Part shown: piece after piece, positions 34,321 through 43,478 of the stretch | Layout: each line of letters starts with the position of its first letter | Position numbering within the stretch: the stretch's first letter is position 1 | NCBI GenBank assembly: GCA_017549765.1 | Contig: JAFYNM010000003.1 | Span: 1-64,000, forward strand | DNA length: 64,000 bases | Reading direction: 5' to 3' | Origin: Bacteroidales bacterium | GTDB lineage: Bacteria > Bacteroidota > Bacteroidia > Bacteroidales > WCHB1-69 | Made by a program: the position numbers and the translations under genes | Notes under the pieces: model-generated | The model's database searches: none | What the model saw: the letters and a program-made list of their open reading frames with translations, nothing else | Told to the model about the DNA's origin: nothing

Positions 34321-35630
34321 TCCTACTGATCATCGGCTTGTGTGTGGCCATGTGTTGCCAGGCTCAGGTGGACATCACCCAGGAGGACTCCATCCCGCAG
34401 ATTCCGACGTACACCGATACGCTGCTGACCATCGACAGTTCCAACGTCATTATCAGCGACACGGACATCGTGGAGGACACTGGCATCGAAGACCCCTTCA
34501 TCCGTTACGATCTCAACCATCTCGACTGGGGGCGCGACAGCATGAGTCTGGTTCGTTTCTTCGACAAGCTGGCACAGGTAATGGAGACCAAAGAGGGCAA
34601 CCTCCACATCCTCCATATCGGCGCCTCCCATGTGCAGGCGGGCACGATGACACACCGCTTCCGCACACGGCTGTTAGACGAATATGGGGAGGTCGCCGCC
34701 CGTGGCTTCATCTTCCCCTACTCTGCCGCGTCCAACTGCAACAACCCCAGCGACTACCGTGTCAGCAAGCGCGCCACCTTCAACCTGATCCGCAATGTCT
34801 ATCAGAACTACACCTTCCCTCTGGGTGGCAGCGGCATCGCCGTCTGGTGCTCTGATACCGCCAACAGCATCACCATCAAGATGAATGCTCCCGGTTACGA
34901 CTTCTTTGCAGACACCATCATCCTGCTGGGCGAAGCGCACGGCTGGCCCATAGACCCCATCCTGCAATACGACACCATCTACCATTTTCCAGACAGTGAG
35001 GACTTGGACCATGGCCGTTACTTCTTCTATTTCGACCAACCCGTGCAAGACTTCACCATCCACATCCCCTGCAGTGCACGAGACACCTTTGCCGTCAACG
35101 GCATCCTGCTGCGCAATGGACGCACAGGCATCACCGTCTCCTCCATCGGCGTCAACGGGGCACAGGTCACCTCGTACCTGCGCTGTCAGAACTTCGTCCG
35201 CGACATGGAACTGCTGAAACCAGACCTCGTCATCTTCGGCATCGGCGTCAACGACGCCTATGGTTCCACCTTCGACTCCTTAGCCTTCAAGAACAATTAC
35301 CTGAAGCTGGTGGCCCGTATCCGCGAGGCCAGTCCCGACTGCGCCTTCATCTTCCTGTCCAACAACGACACCTGGAAGAAGGGCAAGAAAGGCAAGTACT
35401 ACGTCAACCCCACAGGCCCTGCGGTCAGCGACGTGATGCACCGGCTCGCCGACCTTACCGGTGGCGCCGTGTGGGATCAGTTCCACATCATGGGCGGCCT
35501 GCGCTCCATGAACACCTGGCGCAAGAAAGGGCTGGCACAGAAAGACCATGTCCACTTCACCGCCGCCGGCTACCAGAAGATGGGCGACCTGCTATATGAG
35601 GCTTTTATCAACGAAATAAAGAAACGATAG
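34299..35630 (+). CDS. SGNH-hydrolase-like envelope protein (second of pair)
   Basis: A 443-residue exported protein with a signal segment (TIILLIIGLCVAMCCQAQ). SGNH-like blocks: LHIGASHVQAG (about 105-115), where the usual GDS reads GAS; IFGIGVNDAYGS with the Asn; and QKDHVHFTAAGYQKMG with the Asp-His pair. The GAS variant keeps the serine. It overlaps the previous gene by 22 bases and lies 3 bases ahead of the MBOAT gene, so the three are one operon and probably one acyl-transfer machine. Confidence 0.78.
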   Translation: MERVRTIILLIIGLCVAMCCQAQVDITQEDSIPQIPTYTDTLLTIDSSNVIISDTDIVEDTGIEDPFIRYDLNHLDWGRDSMSLVRFFDKLAQVMETKEGNLHILHIGASHVQAGTMTHRFRTRLLDEYGEVAARGFIFPYSAASNCNNPSDYRVSKRATFNLIRNVYQNYTFPLGGSGIAVWCSDTANSITIKMNAPGYDFFADTIILLGEAHGWPIDPILQYDTIYHFPDSEDLDHGRYFFYFDQPVQDFTIHIPCSARDTFAVNGILLRNGRTGITVSSIGVNGAQVTSYLRCQNFVRDMELLKPDLVIFGIGVNDAYGSTFDSLAFKNNYLKLVARIREASPDCAFIFLSNNDTWKKGKKGKYYVNPTGPAVSDVMHRLADLTGGAVWDQFHIMGGLRSMNTWRKKGLAQKDHVHFTAAGYQKMGDLLYEAFINEIKKR

Positions 35631-35633
35631 CAG

Positions 35634-37493
35634 ATGACCTGGGAGAACTTGAAGATATTTCTGCACAACATTTTCTCCTTCAACGAGGAGTACCCGCTGT
35701 TGTTCACACAGTTCAACTTCTGGGCTTTCTTCGCCCTCGTGTTCGCCCTCTTCGCCGTCTTCCACCGCAAGCGGCTTCTGCGCAACAGCTTCCTCTTCTT
35801 CGCCAGCGTCTTCTTCTACTACAAGACCAGCGGCCTCTTCGTGCTCATCCTCATCTTCGACATGTTCTACAACTACCTCATCGGCATCCGGCTGGACAAG
35901 TCGCCGAGGCAGTGGGCGCGCAAGACCTATATGATCGTCGGTGTGGTGCTCAACCTCGCCATCCTCTGCTATTTCAAATACGCCTACTTCTTCACCGACG
36001 CCTACAACACCATAGTGGGCAGTCAGCACGAAGTCATCAACTGGCTGGCCCAATGGACAAACGACTGGACAGGAAAAAACTATTTTGACGCCTCCAAGAT
36101 CCTCTTGCCCGTGGGCATCTCCTTCTACACCTTCCAGAATATCAGCTATGTGGTGGATGTCTATCGCAAGAAGGTGGCACACGTCAGCAACATCCTGGAT
36201 TTCGGCTTCTACGTCTCCTTCTTCCCGCAGCTGGTGGCCGGTCCCATCGTGCGTGCCGACAGCTTCGTGCCGCAGTTGTACAAGCCCTTCTCTTTGAGCA
36301 AGCGCCAGTTCGGCATCGCCGTCTTCTGGATCCTCAACGGCCTGACCAAGAAACTGATCATGAGCGACTACCTGGCCGTCAACTTCGTAGACCGCGTCTT
36401 CAACAACCCCTCGTTGTTCACGCCTTTTGAGAACTTGTCGGCACTGTTTATCTACTCGTTGCAGGTCTATGCCGACTTTTCCGGCTATACGGACATCGCC
36501 ATCGGCGTGGCCATGCTGATGGGCTTCCATCTGCCCAAGAACTTCAACTCGCCCTATAAGGCCACCAACGCCGGCAACTTCTGGAAACGGTGGCATATCT
36601 CTCTGTCCAACTGGCTGAAAGACTACCTCTACATCCCGTTGGGAGGCAACCGGAATGCCACTTTCGGCACCTATTTCTGCATCCTGTTCATCGCCTTCGT
36701 CATCATCATGCTCACCAAGAGCGCGGCCATCACCATCATCATCGCGACTATAACGGTCATCCTGACTGTCTTCTCTATCGCGTCCAAGAAGGCACGTTTA
36801 AAGATCAGCACCAACCTCAACAACATGAACACCATGCTGTTGGGCGGTCTGTGGCACGGTGCCTCCTGGAACTTCATGATCTGGGGCGGTCTCAACGGAC
36901 TCGGCATCCTGGGCTACAAGATCTGGCGGCACTGCAACAACTGGGTGAAACCACTCGTCATAGGACTCATCTTCACGGGCTTTATGGTCAGCAACTATTT
37001 CTTCCCCGCCCCCATCCTGCGCATCGCCTGCGTCTGGACCGGCGCTATAGCAGCAGGCACCTTGATCAAGTCGATCTATACCGCTATCTGCCCGAAGCAT
37101 GATGTGCCATGGCTCGACAAAGTGTGGGGGATCACGCAGACCTTCGTCTTCATCACCTTCACGCGGTTGTTCTTCCGTTCCGGCTCCAACCTCGATCCCG
37201 CAGTGGCCAACGAGACCGCCTGGAACACCGCCAAGAGCATGGTCAACAGCATCGGCAGCACGTGGAATGTGAGCGTCATCCCCAACATCCTGAACAACTA
37301 CCGAACCGTCTTCATCCTCTTCGCCCTCGGCATGATCATCCATTGGCTACCCGACCGATGGAAGAGATGGTACCGCATGAACTTCGCCTTGCTGCCTGTG
37401 TGGGTCATCGGCATCATCGTGGTGGTAGCCGTCTTCGTGCTCTACCAGTTCGTCACCGCGGACCTGCAGCCGTTCATCTATTTTCAGTTCTAA
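35634..37493 (+). CDS. MBOAT-family membrane O-acyltransferase (AlgI/DltB/PatA type)
   Basis: A 619-residue polytopic membrane protein with about ten or more hydrophobic segments. The MBOAT core is seen in VGISFYTFQNISYVVDVYR, FFPQLVAGPIVRA, ADFSGYTDIAIG, NFWKRWHISLSNWLKDYLYIPLGGNR, and the catalytic His in LLGGLWHGASWNFMIWGGLNG. It moves acyl groups from a cytosolic donor across the inner membrane to the SGNH partners encoded just upstream. An additional insertion (about 345-390) is very hydrophobic and repetitive in Ile/Thr. The likely product is O-acetylated peptidoglycan or surface polysaccharide. Confidence 0.9.
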   Translation: MTWENLKIFLHNIFSFNEEYPLLFTQFNFWAFFALVFALFAVFHRKRLLRNSFLFFASVFFYYKTSGLFVLILIFDMFYNYLIGIRLDKSPRQWARKTYMIVGVVLNLAILCYFKYAYFFTDAYNTIVGSQHEVINWLAQWTNDWTGKNYFDASKILLPVGISFYTFQNISYVVDVYRKKVAHVSNILDFGFYVSFFPQLVAGPIVRADSFVPQLYKPFSLSKRQFGIAVFWILNGLTKKLIMSDYLAVNFVDRVFNNPSLFTPFENLSALFIYSLQVYADFSGYTDIAIGVAMLMGFHLPKNFNSPYKATNAGNFWKRWHISLSNWLKDYLYIPLGGNRNATFGTYFCILFIAFVIIMLTKSAAITIIIATITVILTVFSIASKKARLKISTNLNNMNTMLLGGLWHGASWNFMIWGGLNGLGILGYKIWRHCNNWVKPLVIGLIFTGFMVSNYFFPAPILRIACVWTGAIAAGTLIKSIYTAICPKHDVPWLDKVWGITQTFVFITFTRLFFRSGSNLDPAVANETAWNTAKSMVNSIGSTWNVSVIPNILNNYRTVFILFALGMIIHWLPDRWKRWYRMNFALLPVWVIGIIVVVAVFVLYQFVTADLQPFIYFQF

Positions 37494-37658
37494 CTTATCG
37501 GCTGCTGTTTGTTGCCTTTTTCTTACCGGAAAACTTGATTTAGGGGCCAAGACTGTAATAACGAGTCAGAAAGTTTCGTCTACCTTAGTGATTATTCAGT
37601 GATGGCTTTTTATCCAAGGCCCCAACAACAACTTCTATCAACGTAAAAAAGTAAGACA

Positions 37659-38561
37659 ATGAAAAGAACCTATCTCTTAAGCATGGTGTCAGCATGCCTC
37701 TTGCTGCTTTTCTCCTGCGATCCGAATCCAAACCCTGCCCCTATTCCGGAACCTTCTGAACTTCCCGGCGCTCTTGGCGGTGAATTTTCGGTCAGTTCTA
37801 CCCAAAAGGTGGTTTTCGCACAGGGCAATCTGCAATACCAGGCGAGCACAGGAATGTGGCGTTTTGCAGACGAACAGTATCAGATGTTAGGCGAGAGCAA
37901 CACGCACATCTCCGCCACCTACAGTGGATGGATTGATCTCTTTGGCTTTGCCACCAGCGGCTGGGATAACGGGAATACCTACTATCATCCTTACGATATC
38001 GCAACATGCGGTTGCAACTCCTGTGGATACGAATATGGTCCCACGGATGCTGACCACAACTACGACCTCGACCTGGTGGGCGACTATGCCAATGCCGACT
38101 GGGGTGTCTACAATGCCATCAGCAATGGCGGTAATCGTACCGGTCTATGGCGTTGCCTAACAGAAGAGGAAGTCAAATATCTCATTACACAGCGTCCCAA
38201 CGCCCAAGAGTATTGCTTCCACGCATCCGTGGACACCATCCACGGCATCGTACTCCTACCCGACAATTGGGTCAGACCGACAGACATTGACATCTCGGGC
38301 CACCAGTACTCCACGGAGCAATGGAAGAAGATGGAGCAGGCAGGGGCGGTATTCTTGCCTGCTGCTGGCTTGAGGCACGAACAGTCCGTATGGGTCTTCA
38401 ACCAAACCGGCGACTATTGGACCTCTACTGCCATCGGCGGATTTACCCCTGAAGCCGCTTACTCGCTTTATTTCAACCACAATAACGGGGTCATCTCCTA
38501 CTATGGAAGGCCCACTCGCTATTATGGATGCAGCGTGCGGTTGGTGCACGATCTGCGCTAG
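37659..38561 (+). CDS. Bacteroidales surface lipoprotein with SUMF/major-paralogous-like domain
   Basis: A 300-residue protein with a lipoprotein signal (SACLLLLFSC, Cys about 20) followed by a Pro/Asn-rich linker (DPNPNPAPIPEP). The mature part has the phrase GGEFSVSSTQKVVFAQGNLQYQASTGMW, common in Bacteroidales lipoproteins, then a Cys-rich loop (CGCNSCGY) and an end (GDYWTSTAIGGF, YYGCSVRLVHDLR) like the DUF1566/Fibrobacter-major-paralogous beta domain. It would sit on the outer membrane. Function is unknown. No clear operon partner. Confidence 0.7.
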   Translation: MKRTYLLSMVSACLLLLFSCDPNPNPAPIPEPSELPGALGGEFSVSSTQKVVFAQGNLQYQASTGMWRFADEQYQMLGESNTHISATYSGWIDLFGFATSGWDNGNTYYHPYDIATCGCNSCGYEYGPTDADHNYDLDLVGDYANADWGVYNAISNGGNRTGLWRCLTEEEVKYLITQRPNAQEYCFHASVDTIHGIVLLPDNWVRPTDIDISGHQYSTEQWKKMEQAGAVFLPAAGLRHEQSVWVFNQTGDYWTSTAIGGFTPEAAYSLYFNHNNGVISYYGRPTRYYGCSVRLVHDLR

Positions 38562-38721
38562 CGGAATCCTCTGCAGTCATTCTTCCCTATAAAGCTCTGT
38601 TCACTGCGCGTCTCAGGAGTGAACTGCGTCAGCACGGATCATTAAACAGGATTGACATAATCCACCTTTCTTTGTGACGATTCTATTTCATTGCAAGCAA
38701 TTGACTTTATATAAAAAATAT

Positions 38722-38729
38722 TACTTTTG
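38722..38729 (+). promoter_or_regulatory. -7 element TACTTTTG before the small exported gene
   Basis: TTG at 38701-38703 plus an 18-base spacer plus TACTTTTG; the start codon is 23 bases downstream. Confidence 0.75.
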
Positions 38730-38751
38730 CCGACAATTAATACTTGTAACG

Positions 38752-39252
38752 ATGAAAAGAATTGTACAAGCACTTTTCCTTATCGCCGGTTTTGCTGCCA
38801 CCCTCTCCGCGCAGGAACGCGACACCACGCTCTCATCCTCCACACCATTCCGATTGGAACCCTACGGAGGCCATTTTGAATACGCCGGAACCAATCAGGA
38901 AGTGGATGCCAGCACGCTGCAGATATTGCTCACGCCCGACCAGTTCAGAACCTATCAGCGGGCACACAAAGAGTTCATCGCGAGCATCGTATTATGGAGT
39001 ATCGCCGGGGCTTCGGTTTTGAATGCCCTGACCTGTTTGAGCCTTTCCGAGCTACTTTACGGAGACATAGACTTCTCTAACATAGGGATAGGGGTCAGCG
39101 CTTACTGTTTCGTGATGTCCATGATCCCCGCCATCGTGCTGACGGTGGACAGCCAGCGCAAGCTGCATCGGGTGGCCAATGCTTACAACCAGAACCTATC
39201 GCTCCGCATCGGAGGCACTCCCAACGGCTTCGGACTGACACTGAATTTCTGA
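38752..39252 (+). CDS. Small exported membrane protein, paralogue of 57989-58696
   Basis: A 166-residue protein starting MKRIVQALFLIAGFAATLSAQ, a clear signal peptide; an upstream in-frame ATG lies before the promoter and is rejected. After a LTPDQFRTYQRAHKEF block there are two hydrophobic segments (about 77-100 and 112-135), then HRVANAYNQNLSLRIG and a C-terminus GFGLTLNF. The gene at 57989 has the same order: a SASEYEEYRKAKRN block, two membrane segments, VNGYN, and a GITLSF end. Function unknown. Confidence 0.7.
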   Translation: MKRIVQALFLIAGFAATLSAQERDTTLSSSTPFRLEPYGGHFEYAGTNQEVDASTLQILLTPDQFRTYQRAHKEFIASIVLWSIAGASVLNALTCLSLSELLYGDIDFSNIGIGVSAYCFVMSMIPAIVLTVDSQRKLHRVANAYNQNLSLRIGGTPNGFGLTLNF

Positions 39253-39349
39253 CAGAAATCCCAAAGGCTCACCAGTTCCAGACCATATCAGTGCCGAACA
39301 AAACACAATAATAATCATCCAACAATTCCAGCTTTTCCAATAAAAAAAC

Positions 39350-39357
39350 TATTTTTG
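39350..39357 (+). promoter_or_regulatory. -7 element TATTTTTG before the propeller gene
   Basis: A TAnnTTTG match 22 bases before the ATG at 39379. Confidence 0.6.
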
Positions 39358-39378
39358 CAGCAAATATCAAACAGTAAT

Positions 39379-40359
39379 ATGATGAAAAGCTATTTAAAAA
39401 CCTTGATAATAACCTGTTTGTGTGCCATAGCCACTTCTTGGTGCCTTGGGCAGAACGTGAAAACATACGACACCTCCAATTCGGGTCTCGTGGACAACGA
39501 CCTTCGTGCCGTGGTGGTGGACAATCACGGCAACAAATGGCTGGGAACCACGAAAAGCGGGCTGATCAAATTCGACGGCAAGACATTCACCGTTTTCAAC
39601 AAGGAAAACTCTGTCATCAAAGGCGATTGCGTGACGACACTGTTTGTGGACTCCAAAGGAAACCTGTGGGCGGAGTTCTCTCGTCCGGAAGAAGGCATCG
39701 TCAAATATGACGGCACCAACTGGACGGTCTTCACCGCCGCCGATCTGGGTGTTGACAGCATCGATGTGCGCGACATCCGCGAAACGCCCGACGGCACCCT
39801 GTGGTTTGCCTTCCCCGGCAAAGCGGTGTCTTTCAAAGATGGAAATATATCCACCAGCAATATCTCCTCCATAAAAATCCCCAACAGCAACATTCTCTGC
39901 ATGGATGTGCGGGAGGACGGCGCCATCGCGGTGGGTTGTAGCGGGCAATTGCTCATCTATTCGAACGGGAAATGGAAAAAAAATACGGAGAAAAACTCCG
40001 AGCTACAGCTGGGCACCATCCGCGGTCTGAAGTTCCGTCCCGACGGCTCCTTAATGATCGGTTATGGCGGCGGTTTCGGCAACGGCGGTCTTTCCGTGTT
40101 GAGCAAAGACTTCACCGCGTGGACCCACTACAACAAATTGAACTCGCGAATGCCCGACCACATGATCCGAGACATCGAGTATGACGGTCATGTCTATTGG
40201 ATGGCTTCCAACAACGGATTGGTAAAAATGGACGGCACCGAAATATCTGCCGTATTTTTCAGAACCGGGATGTATAAGAATGTGATCACCGACATTGCCA
40301 TGGAAGGCAACACCTTATGGGTGGCCACCAATTTCGGCTTGGTCCGGTACAAACCGTGA
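39379..40359 (+). CDS. Exported two-component-regulator-propeller-like protein
   Basis: A 326-residue protein with a signal peptide (LIITCLCAIATSWCLGQ). The mature part is a beta-propeller of Reg_prop-like repeats: AVVVDNHGNKWLGTTKSGLIKFDGKTF, LFVDSKGNLWAEFS, IRETPDGTLWFAF, and the final ITDIAMEGNTLWVATNFGLVRYKP. Such blades form the periplasmic sensor of hybrid two-component systems, but here no kinase is attached. It could sense a ligand or just be a binding protein. A second ATG lies 3 bases downstream. Confidence 0.75.
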   Translation: MMKSYLKTLIITCLCAIATSWCLGQNVKTYDTSNSGLVDNDLRAVVVDNHGNKWLGTTKSGLIKFDGKTFTVFNKENSVIKGDCVTTLFVDSKGNLWAEFSRPEEGIVKYDGTNWTVFTAADLGVDSIDVRDIRETPDGTLWFAFPGKAVSFKDGNISTSNISSIKIPNSNILCMDVREDGAIAVGCSGQLLIYSNGKWKKNTEKNSELQLGTIRGLKFRPDGSLMIGYGGGFGNGGLSVLSKDFTAWTHYNKLNSRMPDHMIRDIEYDGHVYWMASNNGLVKMDGTEISAVFFRTGMYKNVITDIAMEGNTLWVATNFGLVRYKP

Positions 40360-40386
40360 ATCCGTTTCTTTTCGTCTTTTCTCTGA

Positions 40387-40962
40387 ATGCGTATGGTATA
40401 TGTGAACGACCACACCGACCAGTTGGACATTGCAACAGCACTGAACATGGTGTCCATGCAACGACGCGAGCAGGCGTTGAGATTCCGCTTCGAGGCAGGG
40501 AGACGCCTTTGTTTGGCCGCATACCTACTGTTAATGGAAGGATTGGAAAAAGAGTACGGAATCACAGAACCCCCCATATTCGACTACACTCCAGAGGGGA
40601 AACCTTTTCTCGCCCACCATCCCGACATCCACTTTAGCTTCAGTCATTCTGGGACTGTAGCTCTGTGCGCCATCAGCAATCAGCCTGTAGGGGCAGATGT
40701 GGAAACACCTCGCAAAATCTCCCCCGAGTTGATCAGACATACGATGAACGACGAGGAAGTAGGGCTTATCAACTCCTCTCCAGACCCCACCATGCAGTTT
40801 CTCTATTTCTGGACACGCAAAGAGGCCTTCCTCAAGCTCATCTCCAAAGGAATTCTCAACGACATGAAAATGGTATTGACAGAAGCGGAGAACTATCTTT
40901 TTGAAACCATTCAATCAGACCATTACATTTATTCCATTGCGAGGCATAGACATCTAACTTGA
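40387..40962 (+). CDS. 4'-phosphopantetheinyl transferase (Sfp family)
   Basis: A 191-residue protein. The magnesium and CoA motifs are FSFSHSGTVALCAISNQPVGADVE (the GADVE Asp/Glu near 103-106) and FWTRKEAFLKLISKG. It moves phosphopantetheine from CoA to acyl or peptidyl carrier proteins. It is shorter than the 230-residue Sfp type. It stands alone after the propeller gene, 27 bases downstream, and converges with the pseudouridine synthase. Confidence 0.88.
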   Translation: MRMVYVNDHTDQLDIATALNMVSMQRREQALRFRFEAGRRLCLAAYLLLMEGLEKEYGITEPPIFDYTPEGKPFLAHHPDIHFSFSHSGTVALCAISNQPVGADVETPRKISPELIRHTMNDEEVGLINSSPDPTMQFLYFWTRKEAFLKLISKGILNDMKMVLTEAENYLFETIQSDHYIYSIARHRHLT

Positions 40963-40992
40963 TTTTTAATAGCTCCCGCATAACAAGCATAC

Positions 40993-41526
40993 TTACTTGA
41001 CAATCCGCCACTCCCCTGGCTGGAGTGAGCCCAAGTCGAGGTCGCCGATTTGAACACGGATGAGCCGAAGGGTTGGGAAGCCCACCGCTGCAGTCATGTG
41101 GCGCACCTGGCGGTTCTTGCCTTCGGTGAGGGTAAGGCGGACCCAACTGGTGGGGATATTGGCGCGGTAACGGATAGGCGGCACGCGCTCCCAGAGGTCT
41201 TCCGGCGGCAGTGCCCGCTCGGCCTTGCAAGGTCGAGTATGATACCCTTTGATGACGACCCCCTTCCTCAGCTTTTGCAGAGCCTCATCGGTAATTTCCC
41301 CATCCACTTGGGCGAGATAGGTGCGCGGGTGGGCATTCTTCGGATCCAGCAGTCGCTTGACCAGCCGTCCGTCGTCCGTTAGCAGCAACGCCCCCTCGCT
41401 GTCGTGGTCCAGCCGTCCCGCGGCATAGACTCCGGGAGGAAATCCGAACTCGTCGAGGGCTCGATGCCCCGCCTCGGGGGTGAACTGGCTCAGCACGCCG
41501 TAGGGTTTGTTGAAGAGAATTATCAT
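40993..41526 (-). CDS. rRNA pseudouridine synthase, RsuA/RluE type
   Basis: A 177-residue enzyme, a short RsuA-family member without S4 domain. The catalytic Asp lies in AAGRLDHDSEGALLLT (Asp40). The NKPYG N-terminus and the GKNRQVRHMTAAVGFPTLRLIRVQIG block are typical of RluE, the enzyme that modifies 23S rRNA at U2457. It probably changes a single uridine in rRNA. It lies 23 bases after the DUF4143 gene; a TATCCTTG promoter-like element 6 bases before the ATG would give a nearly leaderless mRNA. Confidence 0.85.
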   Translation of the reverse strand: MIILFNKPYGVLSQFTPEAGHRALDEFGFPPGVYAAGRLDHDSEGALLLTDDGRLVKRLLDPKNAHPRTYLAQVDGEITDEALQKLRKGVVIKGYHTRPCKAERALPPEDLWERVPPIRYRANIPTSWVRLTLTEGKNRQVRHMTAAVGFPTLRLIRVQIGDLDLGSLQPGEWRIVK

Positions 41527-41549
41527 CTTTGCAAGGATACTATAAGGAC

Positions 41550-42887
41550 TTATTCAACTGGACTCAGTGAAGAAAGTGCATACAACGGAACAACTTTGAC
41601 CAATCTGTCATTATGCGTGTAGGACGAAACGTTTTCGAGCGAAGTGCGGATGCCGTAAGCGGAATGGCGGTCGGCAATGAAATTATAGAGACTTTGCATT
41701 TTGCCTTGTGTGCCGGCCTTTACTTCAACTGGTATGATGTGACCGTCTATAACGGTAAGATAGTCAATCTCGCCACTGGTTCCTTTGTCCGTATTTTGCC
41801 AGTAGAACATCTCTGCCTTGACAAAGCAGTCGCTGTTCTTCAGCAATTCCAACCCCGCAAACATCTCAGAGGCAGCTCCTTTGTTCACAAAGTCCACATC
41901 AGAAGCCAGCAGGATATCGGAGGCGGGCAACGACAGCATGGTTTGCATCAAACCCAAGTCGAGAAACAGATACTTGATGTACTTCTCGTTTTCTTCAGCG
42001 CCTAAGGGAAGCCCATTGGCAACCGTATGCTTGACAGGGGTGATGAGTCCTGCCAAGGCGAGAAGGTGCAGTGCCTCTTTCACTGATGCCGCTGGAATGT
42101 CACGGCTGACCTGGGCGAAGACGAATTTTTTGCCCGCCTGAAGCGCAACAGAACGAAGAACCTGCCGCAAAAGGACAGGCGACACACGCTTCTTGTATTT
42201 GGCAAAGTCTTGTTGATAGGTGTCCAGTATGTCATTATGTACTCGTTGGCAGTCCAAAAAACTATGGCTGTCAATCCATTTGCTAACCGCTTCCGGCATT
42301 CCCCCTACCAAGTAAAATGTGCGCAGCTGGTCTTTCAGTTGATTGTAGATCGGTTCAGGCAAGGCCTGCCCATCTCTGACGGATTGCGACTTGAATTCCA
42401 CCAATGTATCCAAGCCTTGAGCGGACAGAAAATCATCAAAGGAGAATGGGTACAGGTAGAACGAGCGTATACGCCCTACAGCAAAAGAGGGAAGCTCTTC
42501 GAGAGCAAACTCCAAAAGGGAACCGGCAGCTATTACGTGTAAATCAGGATAATCCTCGCGGAAATAGCGCAAGGCCTTTATAGCATTTGGACATTCTTGT
42601 ATTTCATCAATGAAGAGCAAGGTTTCTCCCGGAATGATAGGTATGCCTGTGAAGAGACTCAACAATTGGCAGGTCCGCTTGACATCAATGTTTTCAAAAA
42701 ATAACTGGTGCAAGTCTGGCTGTTTTTCCAAATTGAGTTCTATGTAATACTTGAAAGTTTTGCCCAACTGTCGTACAGCAGTCGATTTGCCAACTTGACG
42801 GGCACCTCGGATAAGCAAGGGCTTATGATCTGCAGATTGATGCCAAAGTTCCAACTGGTGGTCTATGTTTCTCTTATAATATGCCAT
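41550..42887 (-). CDS. AAA ATPase with DUF4143 domain
   Basis: A 445-residue protein of the AAA_14/DUF4143 family. Walker A is GARQVGKST (28-36), Walker B is LLFIDEIQ (about 90-97), and the C-terminal half is DUF4143, here seen as EMFAGLELLKNSD, FYWQNTDKGTSGEIDYLTV and IIPVEVKAG, which looks like a PD-(D/E)xK nuclease-like end. Bacteroidetes carry many copies of these genes, often near toxin or mobile regions; the role is not settled. It is expressed from a promoter at 42912-42919. Confidence 0.88.
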   Translation of the reverse strand: MAYYKRNIDHQLELWHQSADHKPLLIRGARQVGKSTAVRQLGKTFKYYIELNLEKQPDLHQLFFENIDVKRTCQLLSLFTGIPIIPGETLLFIDEIQECPNAIKALRYFREDYPDLHVIAAGSLLEFALEELPSFAVGRIRSFYLYPFSFDDFLSAQGLDTLVEFKSQSVRDGQALPEPIYNQLKDQLRTFYLVGGMPEAVSKWIDSHSFLDCQRVHNDILDTYQQDFAKYKKRVSPVLLRQVLRSVALQAGKKFVFAQVSRDIPAASVKEALHLLALAGLITPVKHTVANGLPLGAEENEKYIKYLFLDLGLMQTMLSLPASDILLASDVDFVNKGAASEMFAGLELLKNSDCFVKAEMFYWQNTDKGTSGEIDYLTVIDGHIIPVEVKAGTQGKMQSLYNFIADRHSAYGIRTSLENVSSYTHNDRLVKVVPLYALSSLSPVE

Positions 42888-42911
42888 ATTTCAAGGGGAT
42901 TATATTCTTGG

Positions 42912-42919
42912 CAAAAATA
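42912..42919 (-). promoter_or_regulatory. -7 element TATTTTTG for the DUF4143 gene
   Basis: Plus CAAAAATA, i.e. TATTTTTG on the minus strand, 24 bases before the start codon. A repeat array (42929-43005) begins right behind it. Confidence 0.6.
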
Positions 42920-42928
42920 CAAAAAATA

Positions 42929-43005
42929 AAATACAGAGCAAAAAGCAATTGATTTTTGATAAAATACAGAGCAAAACACATTTGTTGTTTGACAAAAGAA
43001 AGAGC
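42929..43005. repeat. About 31-bp imperfect tandem repeat behind the DUF4143 promoter
   Basis: TAAAATACAGAGCAAAA occurs twice in exact form, at 42928-42944 and 42959-42975, with a third, shortened copy (AAAGAAAGAGCAAA) at about 42995-43008. The spacers are both Thr-codon-free T-rich. The array may bind a regulator; no gene is encoded. Confidence 0.6.
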
Positions 43006-43098
43006 AAATCATGAAACAAAAGTACCATACTACTTGCCCCCAAAATTATGATCAGCAGCTTCGGTGCATTTTTGGTGCATTTTTTTAGGCATAAAAAA

Positions 43099-43131
43099 TC
43101 TCATAAGTCTGTTTTACAGCAACTTATGAGA
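43099..43131. other. 9-bp inverted repeat near tRNA-Ser
   Basis: TCTCATAAG and CTTATGAGA around a 15-base spacer, in an otherwise gene-free stretch (42888-43308). Confidence 0.5.
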
Positions 43132-43139
43132 CAATATCA

Positions 43140-43156
43140 GCGGAGAGAGAGGGATT
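43140..43156. repeat. Partial duplicate of the tRNA-Ser 3' end
   Basis: A 17-base exact copy of 43308-43324, covering the acceptor/T-arm end of the tRNA gene plus one flanking base, in the same orientation and 168 bases away. It may be a remnant attachment site. Confidence 0.6.
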
Positions 43157-43270
43157 GCAGATCCCTTCGCTGCCGCTGGCGACCTGGCGAGAAAAAAGCC
43201 CTTGCACCGCAAGACCCTTTTTGTTCGCTTCCAGCCTTTTGCCTGCAAGCAGTCAACGGCTTTCAGCAAA

Positions 43271-43304
43271 CAAAAAAGACGACACTTCGTATGTCGTCTT
43301 TTTT
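43271..43304 (-). terminator. Terminator after tRNA-Ser
   Basis: A 13-bp perfect stem, AAAAAAGACGACA/TGTCGTCTTTTTT with a 7-base loop. Symmetrical A and T runs let it work in both directions; on the minus strand it follows the tRNA directly. Confidence 0.85.
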
Positions 43305-43308
43305 CTCG

Positions 43309-43393
43309 CGGAGAGAGAGGGATTCGAACCCCCGGAGGTGTGACCCTCAACGGTTTTCAAGACCGCCGCATTCGACCGCTCTGCCATCTCTCC
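43309..43393 (-). tRNA. tRNA-Ser (anticodon UGA)
   Basis: An 85-nt tRNA with a long variable arm. The acceptor stem is GGAGAGA/TCTCTCC, the anticodon loop holds TGA (…GGTCTTGAAAACC…), and the T arm reads GGGGGTTCGAATCCCTC, discriminator G. Confidence 0.95.
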
Positions 43394-43478
43394 GTTTTGA
43401 GGCCGCAAAAGTACATTTTTTTTTCACATTCCCTAACAGCCAACGGTAAATAACAATAACCCATTATATACAAGACCG

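Noticed and set aside
43140-43170. A second tRNA-Ser gene
   Set aside because: Only the 3' end sequence is repeated; no cloverleaf can be formed.
43048-43449. Open frame of 133 codons
   Set aside because: It runs through the terminator and the tRNA-Ser gene; not a gene.
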